NCBI GenBank assembly: GCA_017794825.1
Contig: CP051237.1
Location: 5,815,342 to 5,879,341, forward strand
Origin: Pararhizobium sp.
Lineage (GTDB): Bacteria; Pseudomonadota; Alphaproteobacteria; Rhizobiales; Rhizobiaceae
Length of the DNA stretch: 64,000 nt
Direction of reading: 5' to 3'
Shown here: piece after piece, positions 42,483 through 51,691 of the stretch
Numbering within the stretch: position 1 is the stretch's first letter
Layout of the letters: each line of letters begins with the position of its first letter
Translations under genes and position numbers: made by a program
Notes under the pieces: model-generated
Database searches by the model: none
What the model saw: only the letters and a program-made list of their open reading frames with translations
Told to the model about the DNA's origin: nothing

Positions 42483-44088
42483 TGCGCGCGTCCGTCGGCA
42501 CAAAATCAGCGTCGAGACTGCTCGCGGCATAAATTTCCTGGCTTGATCCAATCCCGTCGAAACGGTGCGAGCCGATCGCAACAATATTCTGCGGCAGGCT
42601 GTCGCTATCGTTTGCCAGGGCGCCAACGAATTCTCCCGACAGGATGATCTTGTTTCCGGTCGCCTTGCAGAGGCCCTCCATCCTGCTGGCGAGATTGACT
42701 GCCGGGCCTATGACCGTGAAATCGAGCCTGTCGTGGCTGCCGATATTGCCGTACGTCACCTCGCCGATATGCAAGGCGATCCCCATGTCTATCGGTGGAC
42801 CGTCTTCGGGCAGGCTCTTCTCGAGCTTTTCCTCGACGACCCGCATCGCCTGGCGGGCCGACCGCAACGCCAGCGTCGCCTGCTCGGACCTGTCATCGGC
42901 AAGATCGGAAATCGGAAAGACGGCGAGAACCGCGTCGCCGATGAATTTCAGCACTTCCCCGCCATTTTCGCTGATCGGCTCCAGAACCATGTCGTAATAG
43001 CGGTTGAGCATTTTGAGATAGTGGTCTCTCGGAAGTTCTTCGGCGAGCCTCGTCGAGTTTCTCAGGTCGCTGAACAGGATCACGGCCTGTATGTCCTCGC
43101 CAAGGCCCCGTCGAATATCGCCATTCAATACGCGTTTGCCTGTTCGCCGTCCGAGATAGGTGTCAAGCAGCGTGCGGGTGTTCTTGCGCAGAGTCAGAAC
43201 CTCGAAATACCGGCCAATCGTGCCGACGATTTCGAAGATCTGCCCGAGATCAGCCGTCGAGAAGCCGCTCTCGTTATCGCTGGCCATCGTTATCACATTG
43301 ATCTGCCCGTCCGAAAAAGGAAGCGGCATCGCGACATAGTCGGTGGCGCCGGCAGCCTTCAGTTCGTGAATGATCGGATAGTCGAACTCGAAGGTATCGA
43401 CGGTGAGCGGCTGTCGCACGCCGCCCTTCGCCTTGCTCACGTAGTAGATGGGACTGTTGACGAATTCGGGATCGTCGAGAAGATCGTAGCTTGCCTCCGA
43501 AAGGCTCACCTCGTCGGTGTCACGTCTCCAAATGAGATTGGTGCCCGCAATCTCGGGATGGAGCGACCAGAGCACGACCGCCAATCGGTTCACGCCGATG
43601 CCCGCCTCCACGAGTTTGTGCCCGAGCATGCGAACGAGTTCCCGGCGCGTCTTGCAATTGCCGGCTCCGCGCAGGACCCAGTCGCTCAATGGACTGCTGA
43701 TATGGGATTCCTCGATCCGGACTTCCGGAGGCGAAACGGCAAAGTCGTATTCTTCGGCGACTTCTTCCGTGAAAGCGAGATAGCCGCCAATGCCGCGTGC
43801 TTCAGCGAGGGGTCTTTGGTAGGACCAGGCGCCGTTTTCCTTCAAGCCTGACGCGGTTTTGACGTGCCAGTAGGAAGCCGTTCCCTTGAACGGGCAGAAC
43901 GTCTTTTGATCGGAAGGAACGAGGATATCAGGATCGACAGCATCGGAAGGAAAGTAATAGCAGTCGGCCAGGCGTGTTTCGCGAAGCACACGCACACGAT
44001 TTGATGATGCGACAGGCCGTCCGCCGTGGAGGACCTTGACCTCGCCCTCCACGTCTCCGATCTCGATGCTGTATTTGTTGTTGTTCAT
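42466..44088 (-). CDS. DUF427-class III adenylate/guanylate cyclase fusion
   Basis: 540 residues. The N-terminus (about 15-115; VKVLHGGRPVASSNRVRVLRE, then FCPFKGTASYWHV) is a DUF427 domain. A middle region (about 130-330) includes a possible GAF-like sensor. The C-terminus is a class III cyclase domain (about 335-490) with AVILFSDLRNSTRLAEEL and VLKFIGDAVLAVFPI supplying the metal-binding Asp residues. It should make cAMP or cGMP in response to an unknown signal. It is downstream of a second cyclase gene that shares the middle and C-terminal regions. Confidence 0.85.
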   Translation of the reverse strand: MNNNKYSIEIGDVEGEVKVLHGGRPVASSNRVRVLRETRLADCYYFPSDAVDPDILVPSDQKTFCPFKGTASYWHVKTASGLKENGAWSYQRPLAEARGIGGYLAFTEEVAEEYDFAVSPPEVRIEESHISSPLSDWVLRGAGNCKTRRELVRMLGHKLVEAGIGVNRLAVVLWSLHPEIAGTNLIWRRDTDEVSLSEASYDLLDDPEFVNSPIYYVSKAKGGVRQPLTVDTFEFDYPIIHELKAAGATDYVAMPLPFSDGQINVITMASDNESGFSTADLGQIFEIVGTIGRYFEVLTLRKNTRTLLDTYLGRRTGKRVLNGDIRRGLGEDIQAVILFSDLRNSTRLAEELPRDHYLKMLNRYYDMVLEPISENGGEVLKFIGDAVLAVFPISDLADDRSEQATLALRSARQAMRVVEEKLEKSLPEDGPPIDMGIALHIGEVTYGNIGSHDRLDFTVIGPAVNLASRMEGLCKATGNKIILSGEFVGALANDSDSLPQNIVAIGSHRFDGIGSSQEIYAASSLDADFVPTDARISPVS

Positions 44089-44186
44089 GCAGCGAACTTA
44101 AGCCGCTTCCAGGCAGTTTCAAGTTCATCGTTTCGTGAACGGACAGTCTGCTGACAAAAGCCGAATTGGTTGCTGCGATTTCGAGC

Positions 44187-45395
44187 CTAGATCAGGGCGA
44201 AGGTCTCGACATCCTGATCCAGACCGCGGATCGTGTGCATGCCCGTCGAGCGAAACAGCGATGGGACCAGATCCGCCACCGCGCGGGTCGCAAGAACCGA
44301 ATCGCCCGTCACCTTGCAAAGATCCTGGACCCTGCTCGCCAGATTGACGGCGGGGCCGATAACGGTGAAATCCAGTCTGTCCCTGCTGCCGACATTGCCG
44401 TAGGTCACCTGCCCTATGTGGATTCCAGTGCCTGTTTCCAACGGATGCTTGCCTTCCGACTGACGGCGCTCGTTCAAGGCATGGAGATTGGCGCGAATTT
44501 CAATCGCCGTTTCCGCCGCGCCGGTGCACCGTTCCTCCTGGTTCTTTACGCCGGAGACCGGAAACACGGACAGCACGCCGTCGCCCAGAAATTTGAGAAT
44601 ATCTCCGTCACGGGCATGCACCGCCTCTGCGACGATCTCGAAATAGTCGTTCACCGCCTCGATCAGCTCCGCCTCGGACCAGTAGGCGGATTTGGCGGTA
44701 AAGCCCCGCAGATCGGAAAACATCACAACCGCGTCCATGTGAACCAGGTCGCCCCTTCGTATCGCGCCTTCTGCGACCTCCTTCGCCGGTCCTCGACCAA
44801 GATAGGTGGCCAGCAGGCTGCGCATGGATCGCCTTTGCGCACAGGGCTCCATCGCCGCTGCAATCGGATCCCGGAGCGACCCGAGGATTTCAAGATCGCG
44901 ATCGGAGAAACCGCGCGGATCTTTCGTGACGAAGCTCGCGCCCTGGGTGGAGCCGTCACTGAAAGACAGCGCCATCGCAAAAAAGTCTGCGCCCCCTGCA
45001 TCCGCCATTTCATGCAACACGCTATGGTCGTCCACGGGATGCAGACTGTCGAGGCGGCGTCGGAATGTGGCGCGGTTCTGCACCACATACTGAAAGGGCG
45101 AGCCGTGCCAGGCCGATGTTTTCAAAATGCTCGCCGGTATCGCATTTTCGCTCGCCCCGTCCGTCGTCCACACCGTGCTCCAGCCGACGATCAGCGGATT
45201 TGCAAGCTGATGGTTTATTCGCATCCGCGACAGGGGAACGCCGGAAGCCACCAGGCGGGCCGCAAGACCTTCCACCACCTTCAGCCCGTCGCCAAACAAC
45301 CTGCCTTCGCCGATGAGCCAATTGGCAATATCCGCCGCAATGTCCTCAGAACTGGTCGTGTGATTGCCCACAGCGCTTTCGCCCGATTGAAACAT
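44187..45395 (-). CDS. Class III adenylate/guanylate cyclase domain protein
   Basis: 402 residues. An N-terminal sensory region (LIGEGRLFGDGLKVVEGLAARLVASGVPL and GADFFAMALSFSDGS) is followed by a cyclase domain with AVVMFSDLRGFTAKSAYWSE and ILKFLGDGVLSVFPV, both metal-site Asp residues intact. VTYGNVGSRDRLDFTVIGPAVNLASRVQ is the common second half. It is a tandem paralogue of the DUF427 fusion but lacks the DUF427 domain. The two are separated by about 100 bases and probably co-transcribed. No membrane span is seen. Confidence 0.88.
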   Translation of the reverse strand: MFQSGESAVGNHTTSSEDIAADIANWLIGEGRLFGDGLKVVEGLAARLVASGVPLSRMRINHQLANPLIVGWSTVWTTDGASENAIPASILKTSAWHGSPFQYVVQNRATFRRRLDSLHPVDDHSVLHEMADAGGADFFAMALSFSDGSTQGASFVTKDPRGFSDRDLEILGSLRDPIAAAMEPCAQRRSMRSLLATYLGRGPAKEVAEGAIRRGDLVHMDAVVMFSDLRGFTAKSAYWSEAELIEAVNDYFEIVAEAVHARDGDILKFLGDGVLSVFPVSGVKNQEERCTGAAETAIEIRANLHALNERRQSEGKHPLETGTGIHIGQVTYGNVGSRDRLDFTVIGPAVNLASRVQDLCKVTGDSVLATRAVADLVPSLFRSTGMHTIRGLDQDVETFALI

Positions 45396-45507
45396 GGTCC
45401 GAAAGCAAAGACGCCATCCGCTCGACCGAACCTGGAAGTAATTCCGATATGGTAACCGATACGCTGGAAATCAAACAGGCTGAAATCCCGATTGGAACTG
45501 GATTGAA

Positions 45508-46347
45508 TCAGGCGGCGGATCGAATGCGCGGCGAAGATCCGGTCTCCGTCTCTTCGACTGTTGCGATATGCTGCAGGATTACCGGATTGATCAAATCGGG
45601 ATTGAAGACAGGAGCCATGTGGCCGAGAGAGGGAAACATCTCGATACGGACATCGTGAATGGCGCCTGTCATGTGGGAGGTCACGCGCGCTGCGATTTCA
45701 GGGGAAGTCCCGCCGCTCATCATGAGGATTGGAACTTTGATCGATCCGAGCTCCTTCACCGACCAGGACTCGGCGAACCCGGCATTGAAGTCGGCGATGA
45801 TCGAACGCGCCTGGGAGGCAAATTTGCTCCGCGACTTGTCGGGGAGCGATTCCCAGGCGCCTTCGCCATTCCAGAAATTGATGAAGGCCCGCATGCCCCG
45901 GTCGGGGTTGCCGAAAGCCAACGACACCGATACCAGCCCCGCCAGCCGGCTGATCTGCCGGAAGAGAGCGCGGTCGATGGAACATCCGTGGTTGAGAAAG
46001 TGAAACGTCGCCGGTTCGTACAACGCCAGGCTTTTGACGAGGTCGGGTCGAATCATTGCGACTTTCAGCGCGACGCCCGCGCCGTTTGAATGCCCAATGA
46101 GGTGAACGGCCTCGCCTTTCCGCTCGATCAGTTCGATAACCGGCGCCGCAGCTCCTGCAACCCCTTTCTGCGTAATGTCCCGTGTCAGACTGGATTGGCC
46201 GTATCCTGGAAGATCGGGCGCGATGACTTCCAGACGCCCCGCGCAGTCGTCTGCGAATGTCCGCCATTGGGCCCCGCTCGAGGCCGACGAGTGGAGCGCG
46301 ACCGCCACAGGCGCGGAGGAAAGCTTGGCATGTTTGAAGTTGGTCAT
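45508..46347 (-). CDS. Alpha/beta hydrolase
   Basis: 279 residues. ALHSSASSGAQWRTFADDCAGRLEVIAPDLPGYGQS is the usual start of the fold with the oxyanion segment. VHLIGHSNGAGVALKVAMI contains the nucleophile GHSNG. VPILMMSGGTSPEIAARV marks the acid strand and MFPSLGHMAPVFNPD holds the catalytic His. So the full triad is present. Substrate unknown. It precedes the cyclase genes on the same strand by about 110 bases. Confidence 0.88.
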   Translation of the reverse strand: MTNFKHAKLSSAPVAVALHSSASSGAQWRTFADDCAGRLEVIAPDLPGYGQSSLTRDITQKGVAGAAAPVIELIERKGEAVHLIGHSNGAGVALKVAMIRPDLVKSLALYEPATFHFLNHGCSIDRALFRQISRLAGLVSVSLAFGNPDRGMRAFINFWNGEGAWESLPDKSRSKFASQARSIIADFNAGFAESWSVKELGSIKVPILMMSGGTSPEIAARVTSHMTGAIHDVRIEMFPSLGHMAPVFNPDLINPVILQHIATVEETETGSSPRIRSAA

Positions 46348-46457
46348 CGTTGTTCATCCCGGCTTGCTTCTTATTCCGGTTTTGAACGTCGGATGTTTCA
46401 GTCGATTTTCGTGTTTTCGGAATTAATGTTTCAATTGTTTAGGCGCATTTTCGAGTC

Positions 46458-47927
46458 TTAAAGATCGTAAAGCGCGCCGAATTTTGTTTCCAGATAATCG
46501 ATCAGCGGTCGGGTGGACGGTTGCATTCCCGTCGCCTCGGCGATCAGTTCCTGTGGCGACAGCAATCTGCCACGACTGTGGACGCGCGACCGAAGCCAAT
46601 CGAGAATCGGCGCCGTTTCACCTGTCCGGACCATGGCGTCGCGATCGGGCAGCTCCGCCCGCATCGCCTCGTCGAGGCAGGCGGAATATATGTTGCCGAG
46701 ACTGTAGGTCGGAAAATAACCGATCAAACCGGCGGACCAGTGGACATCCTGCAGAACACCGAGCCGTGCGTCCGGCGGAGCTATGCCGAAGTCCCTCTCG
46801 AAGCGTACGTTCCAGGTCTCCTCCAGATCCTCCGTCTCCAGGCTTCCGTCAATGAGTTCGAGCTCCAGTTCGAAACGAAGCAGGATATGCAGATTGTAAT
46901 GCACCTCGTCCGCCTCGGTTCGGACGAAGCCGGTTTGAACGTGGTTTACGGCTGCATAAAGCTCATCCGGCCCGCGGAGGTTGAAGTCTGCAAAGCGGGA
47001 ACTCACCAAAGGATAAAGCCATTCAGCAAAGGAATGCGAACGGCCGATCTGGTTTTCCCAGAAACGCGACTGGCTCTCATGCAAGCCCATCGAACAGTAG
47101 TCGCCAGCAGGAAGATAGGGATGCGCCGCGCCTTGAGTATAGAGGGCGTGACCGACCTCGTGCATGGTCGAGAAAAGACAAAACTGGATATCCGCCTCAT
47201 CAATCCTGGTGGTGATGCGGGCGTCGCTCACCGCGCCGCTGCTGAAGGGATGGACGGAAATATCGAGGCGACCGGCCTTGAAGTCGTAACCCATGGTCTC
47301 TGCGACGGTCCGCGCCAGTTCAAGTTGATCGGGTTCCGGAAACGAGCCCGAAAGCGATCGGGGAGCCGGTTTTTCCTGAATGCGCTCCCGAAGCGAGACC
47401 AGCGCCGGACGAAGGCTCTCCAGCAATGGTTTGACTTCCGCCGTTCTTGCGCCTGGCTCGTAGCTGTCCAGCAAACCGTCATAGAGGCCGCCTTCCCCAT
47501 CGGTCAGGCAGGCGGCTTCCTCCCGCTTCAGAGCGACATTCCGTTTCAGCGCCGGCGCGAATACCGCGTAGTCGTTTTGCTTGCGCGCTTCGACCCACTG
47601 AACCTGGCCTTCGGAAGCGGCTTTGGCGCTTGCCTCGGCAAGGGACTTGGGAATGCGCGTCGCCTTTTCGTATTGCCGGCGCGCCTGTTCCACATTGCAC
47701 CGATCGAAGGGCGAGAGTTCTTCCAGGTTCAGTTCCGAGATCCATTCCATGACCTGCGGGTCTGATTGTCGCGTATGAATGGTTGCAGCAAGCGCGCCCA
47801 TCTGCTCGGCGCGAAGGCTCGCGCCTTTCTCCGGCATGACGGTTTCCTGGTCCCAGTGGCTGGTCTCGGCTATCTGCAGAAGCAGCGAGGTTTGGCGGAG
47901 ATGATCAATGAGGTGGTCGAATGTCAT
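46458..47927 (-). CDS. M32 family carboxypeptidase
   Basis: 489 residues from the ATG at 47927; a longer frame starting at 47963 is unlikely. Thermophilic-carboxypeptidase-like M32 enzymes remove C-terminal residues with a metal. LFSTMHEVGHALYTQGAAHPYL contains HEVGH, the HEXXH zinc site; SMGLHESQSRFWENQIGRS provides the conserved HES(Q)SR motif and the third ligand Glu; YFPTYSLGNIYSA is another family segment. Length matches the family (about 490-500). Confidence 0.93.
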   Translation of the reverse strand: MTFDHLIDHLRQTSLLLQIAETSHWDQETVMPEKGASLRAEQMGALAATIHTRQSDPQVMEWISELNLEELSPFDRCNVEQARRQYEKATRIPKSLAEASAKAASEGQVQWVEARKQNDYAVFAPALKRNVALKREEAACLTDGEGGLYDGLLDSYEPGARTAEVKPLLESLRPALVSLRERIQEKPAPRSLSGSFPEPDQLELARTVAETMGYDFKAGRLDISVHPFSSGAVSDARITTRIDEADIQFCLFSTMHEVGHALYTQGAAHPYLPAGDYCSMGLHESQSRFWENQIGRSHSFAEWLYPLVSSRFADFNLRGPDELYAAVNHVQTGFVRTEADEVHYNLHILLRFELELELIDGSLETEDLEETWNVRFERDFGIAPPDARLGVLQDVHWSAGLIGYFPTYSLGNIYSACLDEAMRAELPDRDAMVRTGETAPILDWLRSRVHSRGRLLSPQELIAEATGMQPSTRPLIDYLETKFGALYDL

Positions 47928-47987
47928 GACCACGCAGTTAGACAGGATTTCACCGATTGGCAACCGAAGCGTTTCTGGCTCTCTCGG

Positions 47988-48611
47988 TCAGTCGGTTAGG
48001 CGTGTCAGTTCAGCATGGGCGTCCGCGAAAGACGCCATCGGCCAGTTGCGGGAATGTATGTGTCCTGCGCCGTCTGCGACATTCCAGACAAGGGTGAGTT
48101 CGTCGGCTGACGCATCTGAGAATATTTCAATCAGCGCATGGGCCGAGGGGCCAGTAAAAATACAAAGGTTCCGGCTTCCGCACGCCTCCGGCCGCAGGCT
48201 CCAGACCGGTTTGCCATCGCGTTGCAGGTACGCGCCGCTTTCCACTGAAACGAGCTCTTCTCCCAGATAAAACGCAACCTGCATGCCTTTGCCGTCTGCT
48301 CCGACTGTAGCGGACAGCGTCACCTCACTGGGCGAATAGTCGATGGCGTCGTAGGCTATGAAGGAATCGACAAGACGCATGTAACAGCGCTGTCCTGATG
48401 GCGGCGCTTGCCCATCGCCGGGGCCGTCCGCAACCGGATGCTTGCAGAAGGTTTCCCATTGATCGAAACGGGCGTGGTGATTGTAACTCCAGTCGCCGTC
48501 GTCCTGACTGTGAATTCTTTCCCTGGCCTGACCGACTTCCTCCGAAGTCATGGTAACAACAGCCTGTGCTCCGGCGAGCAACGCCGCAGCGGCAATCGTA
48601 AACGGGCGCAT
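47988..48611 (-). CDS. Secreted protein, possibly IalB-like
   Basis: 207 residues with a signal peptide (RPFTIAAAALLAGAQAVV). The mature part has paired cysteines (FCKHP, RCYMRLVDSF, EACGSRNLCIFTG), beta-rich sequence and an acidic composition. The cysteine spacing and the central YMR and LC patterns recall invasion-associated locus B proteins of rhizobia and Bartonella, but the match is weak. It is convergent with nothing and upstream of the M32 gene. Function unknown. Confidence 0.55.
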   Translation of the reverse strand: MRPFTIAAAALLAGAQAVVTMTSEEVGQARERIHSQDDGDWSYNHHARFDQWETFCKHPVADGPGDGQAPPSGQRCYMRLVDSFIAYDAIDYSPSEVTLSATVGADGKGMQVAFYLGEELVSVESGAYLQRDGKPVWSLRPEACGSRNLCIFTGPSAHALIEIFSDASADELTLVWNVADGAGHIHSRNWPMASFADAHAELTRLTD

Positions 48612-48819
48612 GTCGATTCACCGTTTTTCGTTACAGGGCGAATGCTCAGGAAATGGCTCTACCATCCTGATTACGAAGGTTTTTTCGGTTCGATGGCAAG
48701 GCATATGGTGATCGGCTTGTGGAATACAAGACATGTCAGAAAAACGTGATCGCCCTGAATCCGAATACCCGGTCGCGCCGCTCGTTGCAATTTATGGTAT
48801 ATACAACGTCATGCGGCAA

Positions 48820-48847
48820 TTGACGGCTTTCGAGTGCCCGATATAGT
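48820..48847 (+). promoter_or_regulatory. Sigma-70-like promoter for the membrane fusion/CDF-like operon
   Basis: TTGACG at 48820-48825 and TATAGT at 48842-48847, with a 16-base spacer, about 50 bases before the ATG at 48898. The AT-rich segment just upstream (TTTATGGTATATACAA) may hold a control site. Confidence 0.5.
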
Positions 48848-48897
48848 TGTTGGATGATACTTTCCGCCATCTATAATTATGGAATTGCATCTGCGAC

Positions 48898-50133
48898 ATG
48901 TCCAAGGCGCCGCGACAGGGGAACCCCCATTTTCTGACGATCCTCTTTGTTGGCGTGCTTGCTTTTCTGCTCTACTCGGCCTGGATCGGCGGCCCCTATC
49001 TCAGATCCGTTTTCATCCGAGACTCGGCGATCACTACCTGGAAACAGCTTGCAACCGCTCCAATAGCCGGCGAGATCGTTACGCCCTTGCCCGATATTGG
49101 AGCACAAGTTGGTCCGGACACATCGGAAATCCTGATTCGCAACGATCGGCTTTTTACGGAAAAAAACCGTGTCGATGACCTCGAACAGAGGGTGAGTGCA
49201 ATTGGGGAGCAAATTGTCGAGGCCGCGCAATTTCTCGATCAATTGCATGCGATAGAAAGCGAGCGTCTGGGACGTCGACAGGCCTATGCGCGCATCTTTC
49301 GCCAGCGATTGCACAGGGAAATCGCCGAACTCAAGCAGGACAGCGCAGCGCGACTGGCTCAGATAACGGTTCTTGAAGACCTTATGGAGCGTTTGAAGTC
49401 CGCAGGCAGCGGCACAATAGTGCCGCAGACGCGAATTGACGAAACGGCCCTGCGCCTTTCGGAACTCCGCCAGGATCAGGCAAACAAGGCGGCGCATCTG
49501 GCCAGGGCCGTGGAGCAGCTCAAATTCGCTCAGTCGGGGCATTACCAGAACTATGACGGCGAGGTCCCTGCCTGGGCACTGGACGACGCGAGCGATCTGC
49601 GCCTGCAACGTTTGCAAATGACGATGCACAGGCAGGAGCTGGAAACCCAGTCGCGGTTCCTGGAGTCCGAACTCCAGTCGGCGCGCGCAGACCTTACTCG
49701 TTTGTCCGAAGCTGAAGTGCATGTGCCCACAGGCGCGACGATTCTCAGCATAGAGTCGAGAACAGGCGCAGTCGTTCAGCCCGGTCAGGTGGTGCTGACT
49801 TGGGTGGACTGCACAAGCCTGTTTGTCGATGTCCCGGTTCCCGATGCCGAGACGCCCCTGATCCATCCCGGCATGAACGCCCGCGTCGTCATCGAAGGTT
49901 CTCGCACGCCTGTCGAGGCGAGCGTCGTTCTCGTCCGCGGCTCGGCAGCCATCCTGGGATCTGACGACCTCGCGGCCATAGCCAAGGGACGTGACCCGGG
50001 TCGCGCCCAGGTTCTGCTTTCACTCGAGTCGGCCGATCTCGAGGTCGAAATATGCCCGATCGGCCAGGCCGCCTATGTCGAGTTTCCCGACATTGGTCTC
50101 ATCGACATCATCAGGGCGCGCATGAGGCTATGA
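48898..50133 (+). CDS. HlyD-like membrane fusion protein
   Basis: 411 residues. One N-terminal membrane span (HFLTILFVGVLAFLLYSAW) is followed by a degenerate first lipoyl half (IAGEIVTPLPDIGAQVG), a long coiled coil (about 85-270) and a second lipoyl half (VHVPTGATILSIESRTGAVVQPGQVVLTWVD). DVPVPDAETPLIHPGMNARVVIEG is the beta-barrel. It is anchored in the inner membrane with the bulk in the periplasm. The stop overlaps the CDF-like gene start by four bases. Usual MFP partners (ABC, RND or MFS) are not adjacent. Confidence 0.8.
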   Translation: MSKAPRQGNPHFLTILFVGVLAFLLYSAWIGGPYLRSVFIRDSAITTWKQLATAPIAGEIVTPLPDIGAQVGPDTSEILIRNDRLFTEKNRVDDLEQRVSAIGEQIVEAAQFLDQLHAIESERLGRRQAYARIFRQRLHREIAELKQDSAARLAQITVLEDLMERLKSAGSGTIVPQTRIDETALRLSELRQDQANKAAHLARAVEQLKFAQSGHYQNYDGEVPAWALDDASDLRLQRLQMTMHRQELETQSRFLESELQSARADLTRLSEAEVHVPTGATILSIESRTGAVVQPGQVVLTWVDCTSLFVDVPVPDAETPLIHPGMNARVVIEGSRTPVEASVVLVRGSAAILGSDDLAAIAKGRDPGRAQVLLSLESADLEVEICPIGQAAYVEFPDIGLIDIIRARMRL

Positions 50134-51062
50134 GGCTGCTATCTGAAAGGACGCGTGAACCCACCAGGGAGGAACTATCCCGCGAAAAGGCTGTGATCTA
50201 CTCAAGCCTGGCTGATTTTTGCGCCAGTCTGCTGCAGCTCACATTCGCGATAACCACGGGTTCGCTGACGCTCCTCAGCGAATTCGCCCGTTCCAGCTTC
50301 ATGCTGATGATCGAGCTTTATTCCCTCTGGCTTTTGGCGGGCATCCATCGGGGGCGAATGACGCATTTTCAGTTCGGCGTGGGAAAGATCGAACAGTTTT
50401 CGTGGCTCATCATCGGCCTCGGCATGACCGCCAGCGGCATCTGGGTCGCCGAAAAGGTCGTCCGGTCCTTCGTTGAACAGAGCGTGCCCCCTACTCCGAT
50501 GGGACTGGCTTTCGCTGCAATCGTCAATGCCTTCAACCTGACGATCAACTGGGTTTCCCTGTTCGCCCTTATTTCCGGCGGTCGCACGGAAGAATCCGAC
50601 ATCTACAAGGCGCAGATCAAATCGCGAGTGGTCAAATGCGCAAATTCAACTTTTCTGCAAATCACCCTCACAGTCGCAACTCTTGCAACGGATCCGGTCG
50701 TCGGACTTGTTATGGACGGTCTGGGCGCGGCGTTCGTGGTGGTCATAATGCTGGTCAACGGTCTCATGATGATTGCACGAAGTCTTCCGGATCTGCTGGA
50801 CGCGCCGCTGTCGGGTATTGAACTTTCCCAAATTTCCGAAACTGTCAGCGCTCTGAATGCTCCGCATATCGAGGTCCTGAAAATTCGGTCGCGGCGTTCT
50901 GGACAGTTTCCCCAAGTCGAAATCCTCGTGTCGCCAGTCGGCGCCCAGTCGGCGGGCAAGCTGCTTGAGGAGATCGGGCGCTTGCGTGCTGCGATTCATG
51001 GTCTCGATCGTCGCATAGACGCGACATTTGTCATTGCATCGCAGGGTGAAACTACAACCTGA
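50130..51062 (+). CDS. CDF-like membrane protein with non-canonical metal site
   Basis: 310 residues from the ATG overlapping the MFP stop (ATGA). The fold fits cation diffusion facilitators: six spans, FGVGKIEQFSWLIIGLGM and a C-terminal cytoplasmic domain (VSALNAPHIEVLKIRSRRSG). However the usual second-span D-x-x-H-x-x-x-D pattern is replaced: LLSEFARSSFM puts Glu51, Arg54 and Met58 at those places. The fifth-span HxxxD block is also altered (VKCANSTFLQITL). So standard zinc transport is doubtful. Role may be structural or for another cargo. Confidence 0.7.
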   Translation: MRLLSERTREPTREELSREKAVIYSSLADFCASLLQLTFAITTGSLTLLSEFARSSFMLMIELYSLWLLAGIHRGRMTHFQFGVGKIEQFSWLIIGLGMTASGIWVAEKVVRSFVEQSVPPTPMGLAFAAIVNAFNLTINWVSLFALISGGRTEESDIYKAQIKSRVVKCANSTFLQITLTVATLATDPVVGLVMDGLGAAFVVVIMLVNGLMMIARSLPDLLDAPLSGIELSQISETVSALNAPHIEVLKIRSRRSGQFPQVEILVSPVGAQSAGKLLEEIGRLRAAIHGLDRRIDATFVIASQGETTT

Positions 51063-51075
51063 TGGCGAAAGAGGA

Positions 51076-51103
51076 TTGACAATTTATACCAATTTGGTAT
51101 ATT
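51076..51103 (+). promoter_or_regulatory. Promoter overlapped by a 17-bp perfect palindrome
   Basis: TTGACA (51076-51081), a 16-base spacer and TATATT (51098-51103). TATACCAATTTGGTATA (51085-51101) is a perfect palindrome over the spacer and -10, a likely repressor operator. The predicted transcript start lies at or within a few bases of the next ATG. Confidence 0.65.
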
Positions 51104-51107
51104 CTGA

Positions 51108-51461
51108 ATGATATTTGATACTCATACCCAAAAGCCTTATTCAATGTTTACAACCCAGTATTATTTCGACGAGGCGCCTGTGTGCATCGGCGCAACAGAA
51201 ATCGCTCATTGCTCGGGGATGGCTCTGCTCGAAGGCGAGGTCGGGCCACATGACTACGGGTTTCGCGCCACAACAATCGAGTTGCAAGGCAACCTTGTCG
51301 GCGATTATCGCGACAAGAGACACGTCGTCCTGAACGCGGCTTCCGACGATCCCCTCGCCCAATTGCTTTATTGGCGCATCGCCCGGGCTATCGAACGCAA
51401 CCGCCTTGCCGCCGATCACTATTACGCGGAACTCGACGACCACCTCCACAACGCCGCATAG
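51108..51461 (+). CDS. Conserved-looking small protein, unknown function (117 aa)
   Basis: 117 residues if started at 51108, or 105 from the ATG at 51144. Neither has a ribosome site. With the promoter above, the first would be nearly leaderless. The sequence (TQYYFDEAPVCIGATEIAHC, then EGEVGPHDYGFRATTIELQG) is beta-rich, ending in a helical stretch (LLYWRIARAIERNRLAADHYY). No family recognised. It lies after the CDF-like gene but has its own promoter, so it may be separately regulated. Confidence 0.6.
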   Translation: MIFDTHTQKPYSMFTTQYYFDEAPVCIGATEIAHCSGMALLEGEVGPHDYGFRATTIELQGNLVGDYRDKRHVVLNAASDDPLAQLLYWRIARAIERNRLAADHYYAELDDHLHNAA

Positions 51462-51574
51462 ATTTACATCGCTTGTGTCCAGCCTTCACTGCCGAGCGTC
51501 TGCCATCCTGACGCCGCATAGTTGGTTTATGAATGAAATCCTGAATGGTGGCTCTAAGCCATTGTTCGGCACGG

Positions 51575-51602
51575 AGGCGGTTGCGGCGACGCAACCGCCT
51601 TT
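51575..51602 (+). terminator. Stem-loop with short T-run
   Basis: AGGCGGTTGCG pairs perfectly with CGCAACCGCCT (11 pairs, four-base loop), followed by only TT. It could stop transcription from the 117-aa gene before the kinase gene. Confidence 0.5.
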
Positions 51603-51691
51603 CCCGCCTGCAGACTTATTGCCCTGCCCATAGCGACGAATCTGGTTTATCAGTCCAGCGATCAGACAAATATTCGCCAGGACACGTCAGC

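Noticed and set aside
42565..45455. Long plus-strand frames (428 and 429 codons) opposite the cyclases
   Set aside because: The two are similar only because the cyclases are paralogous; no coding motifs of their own.
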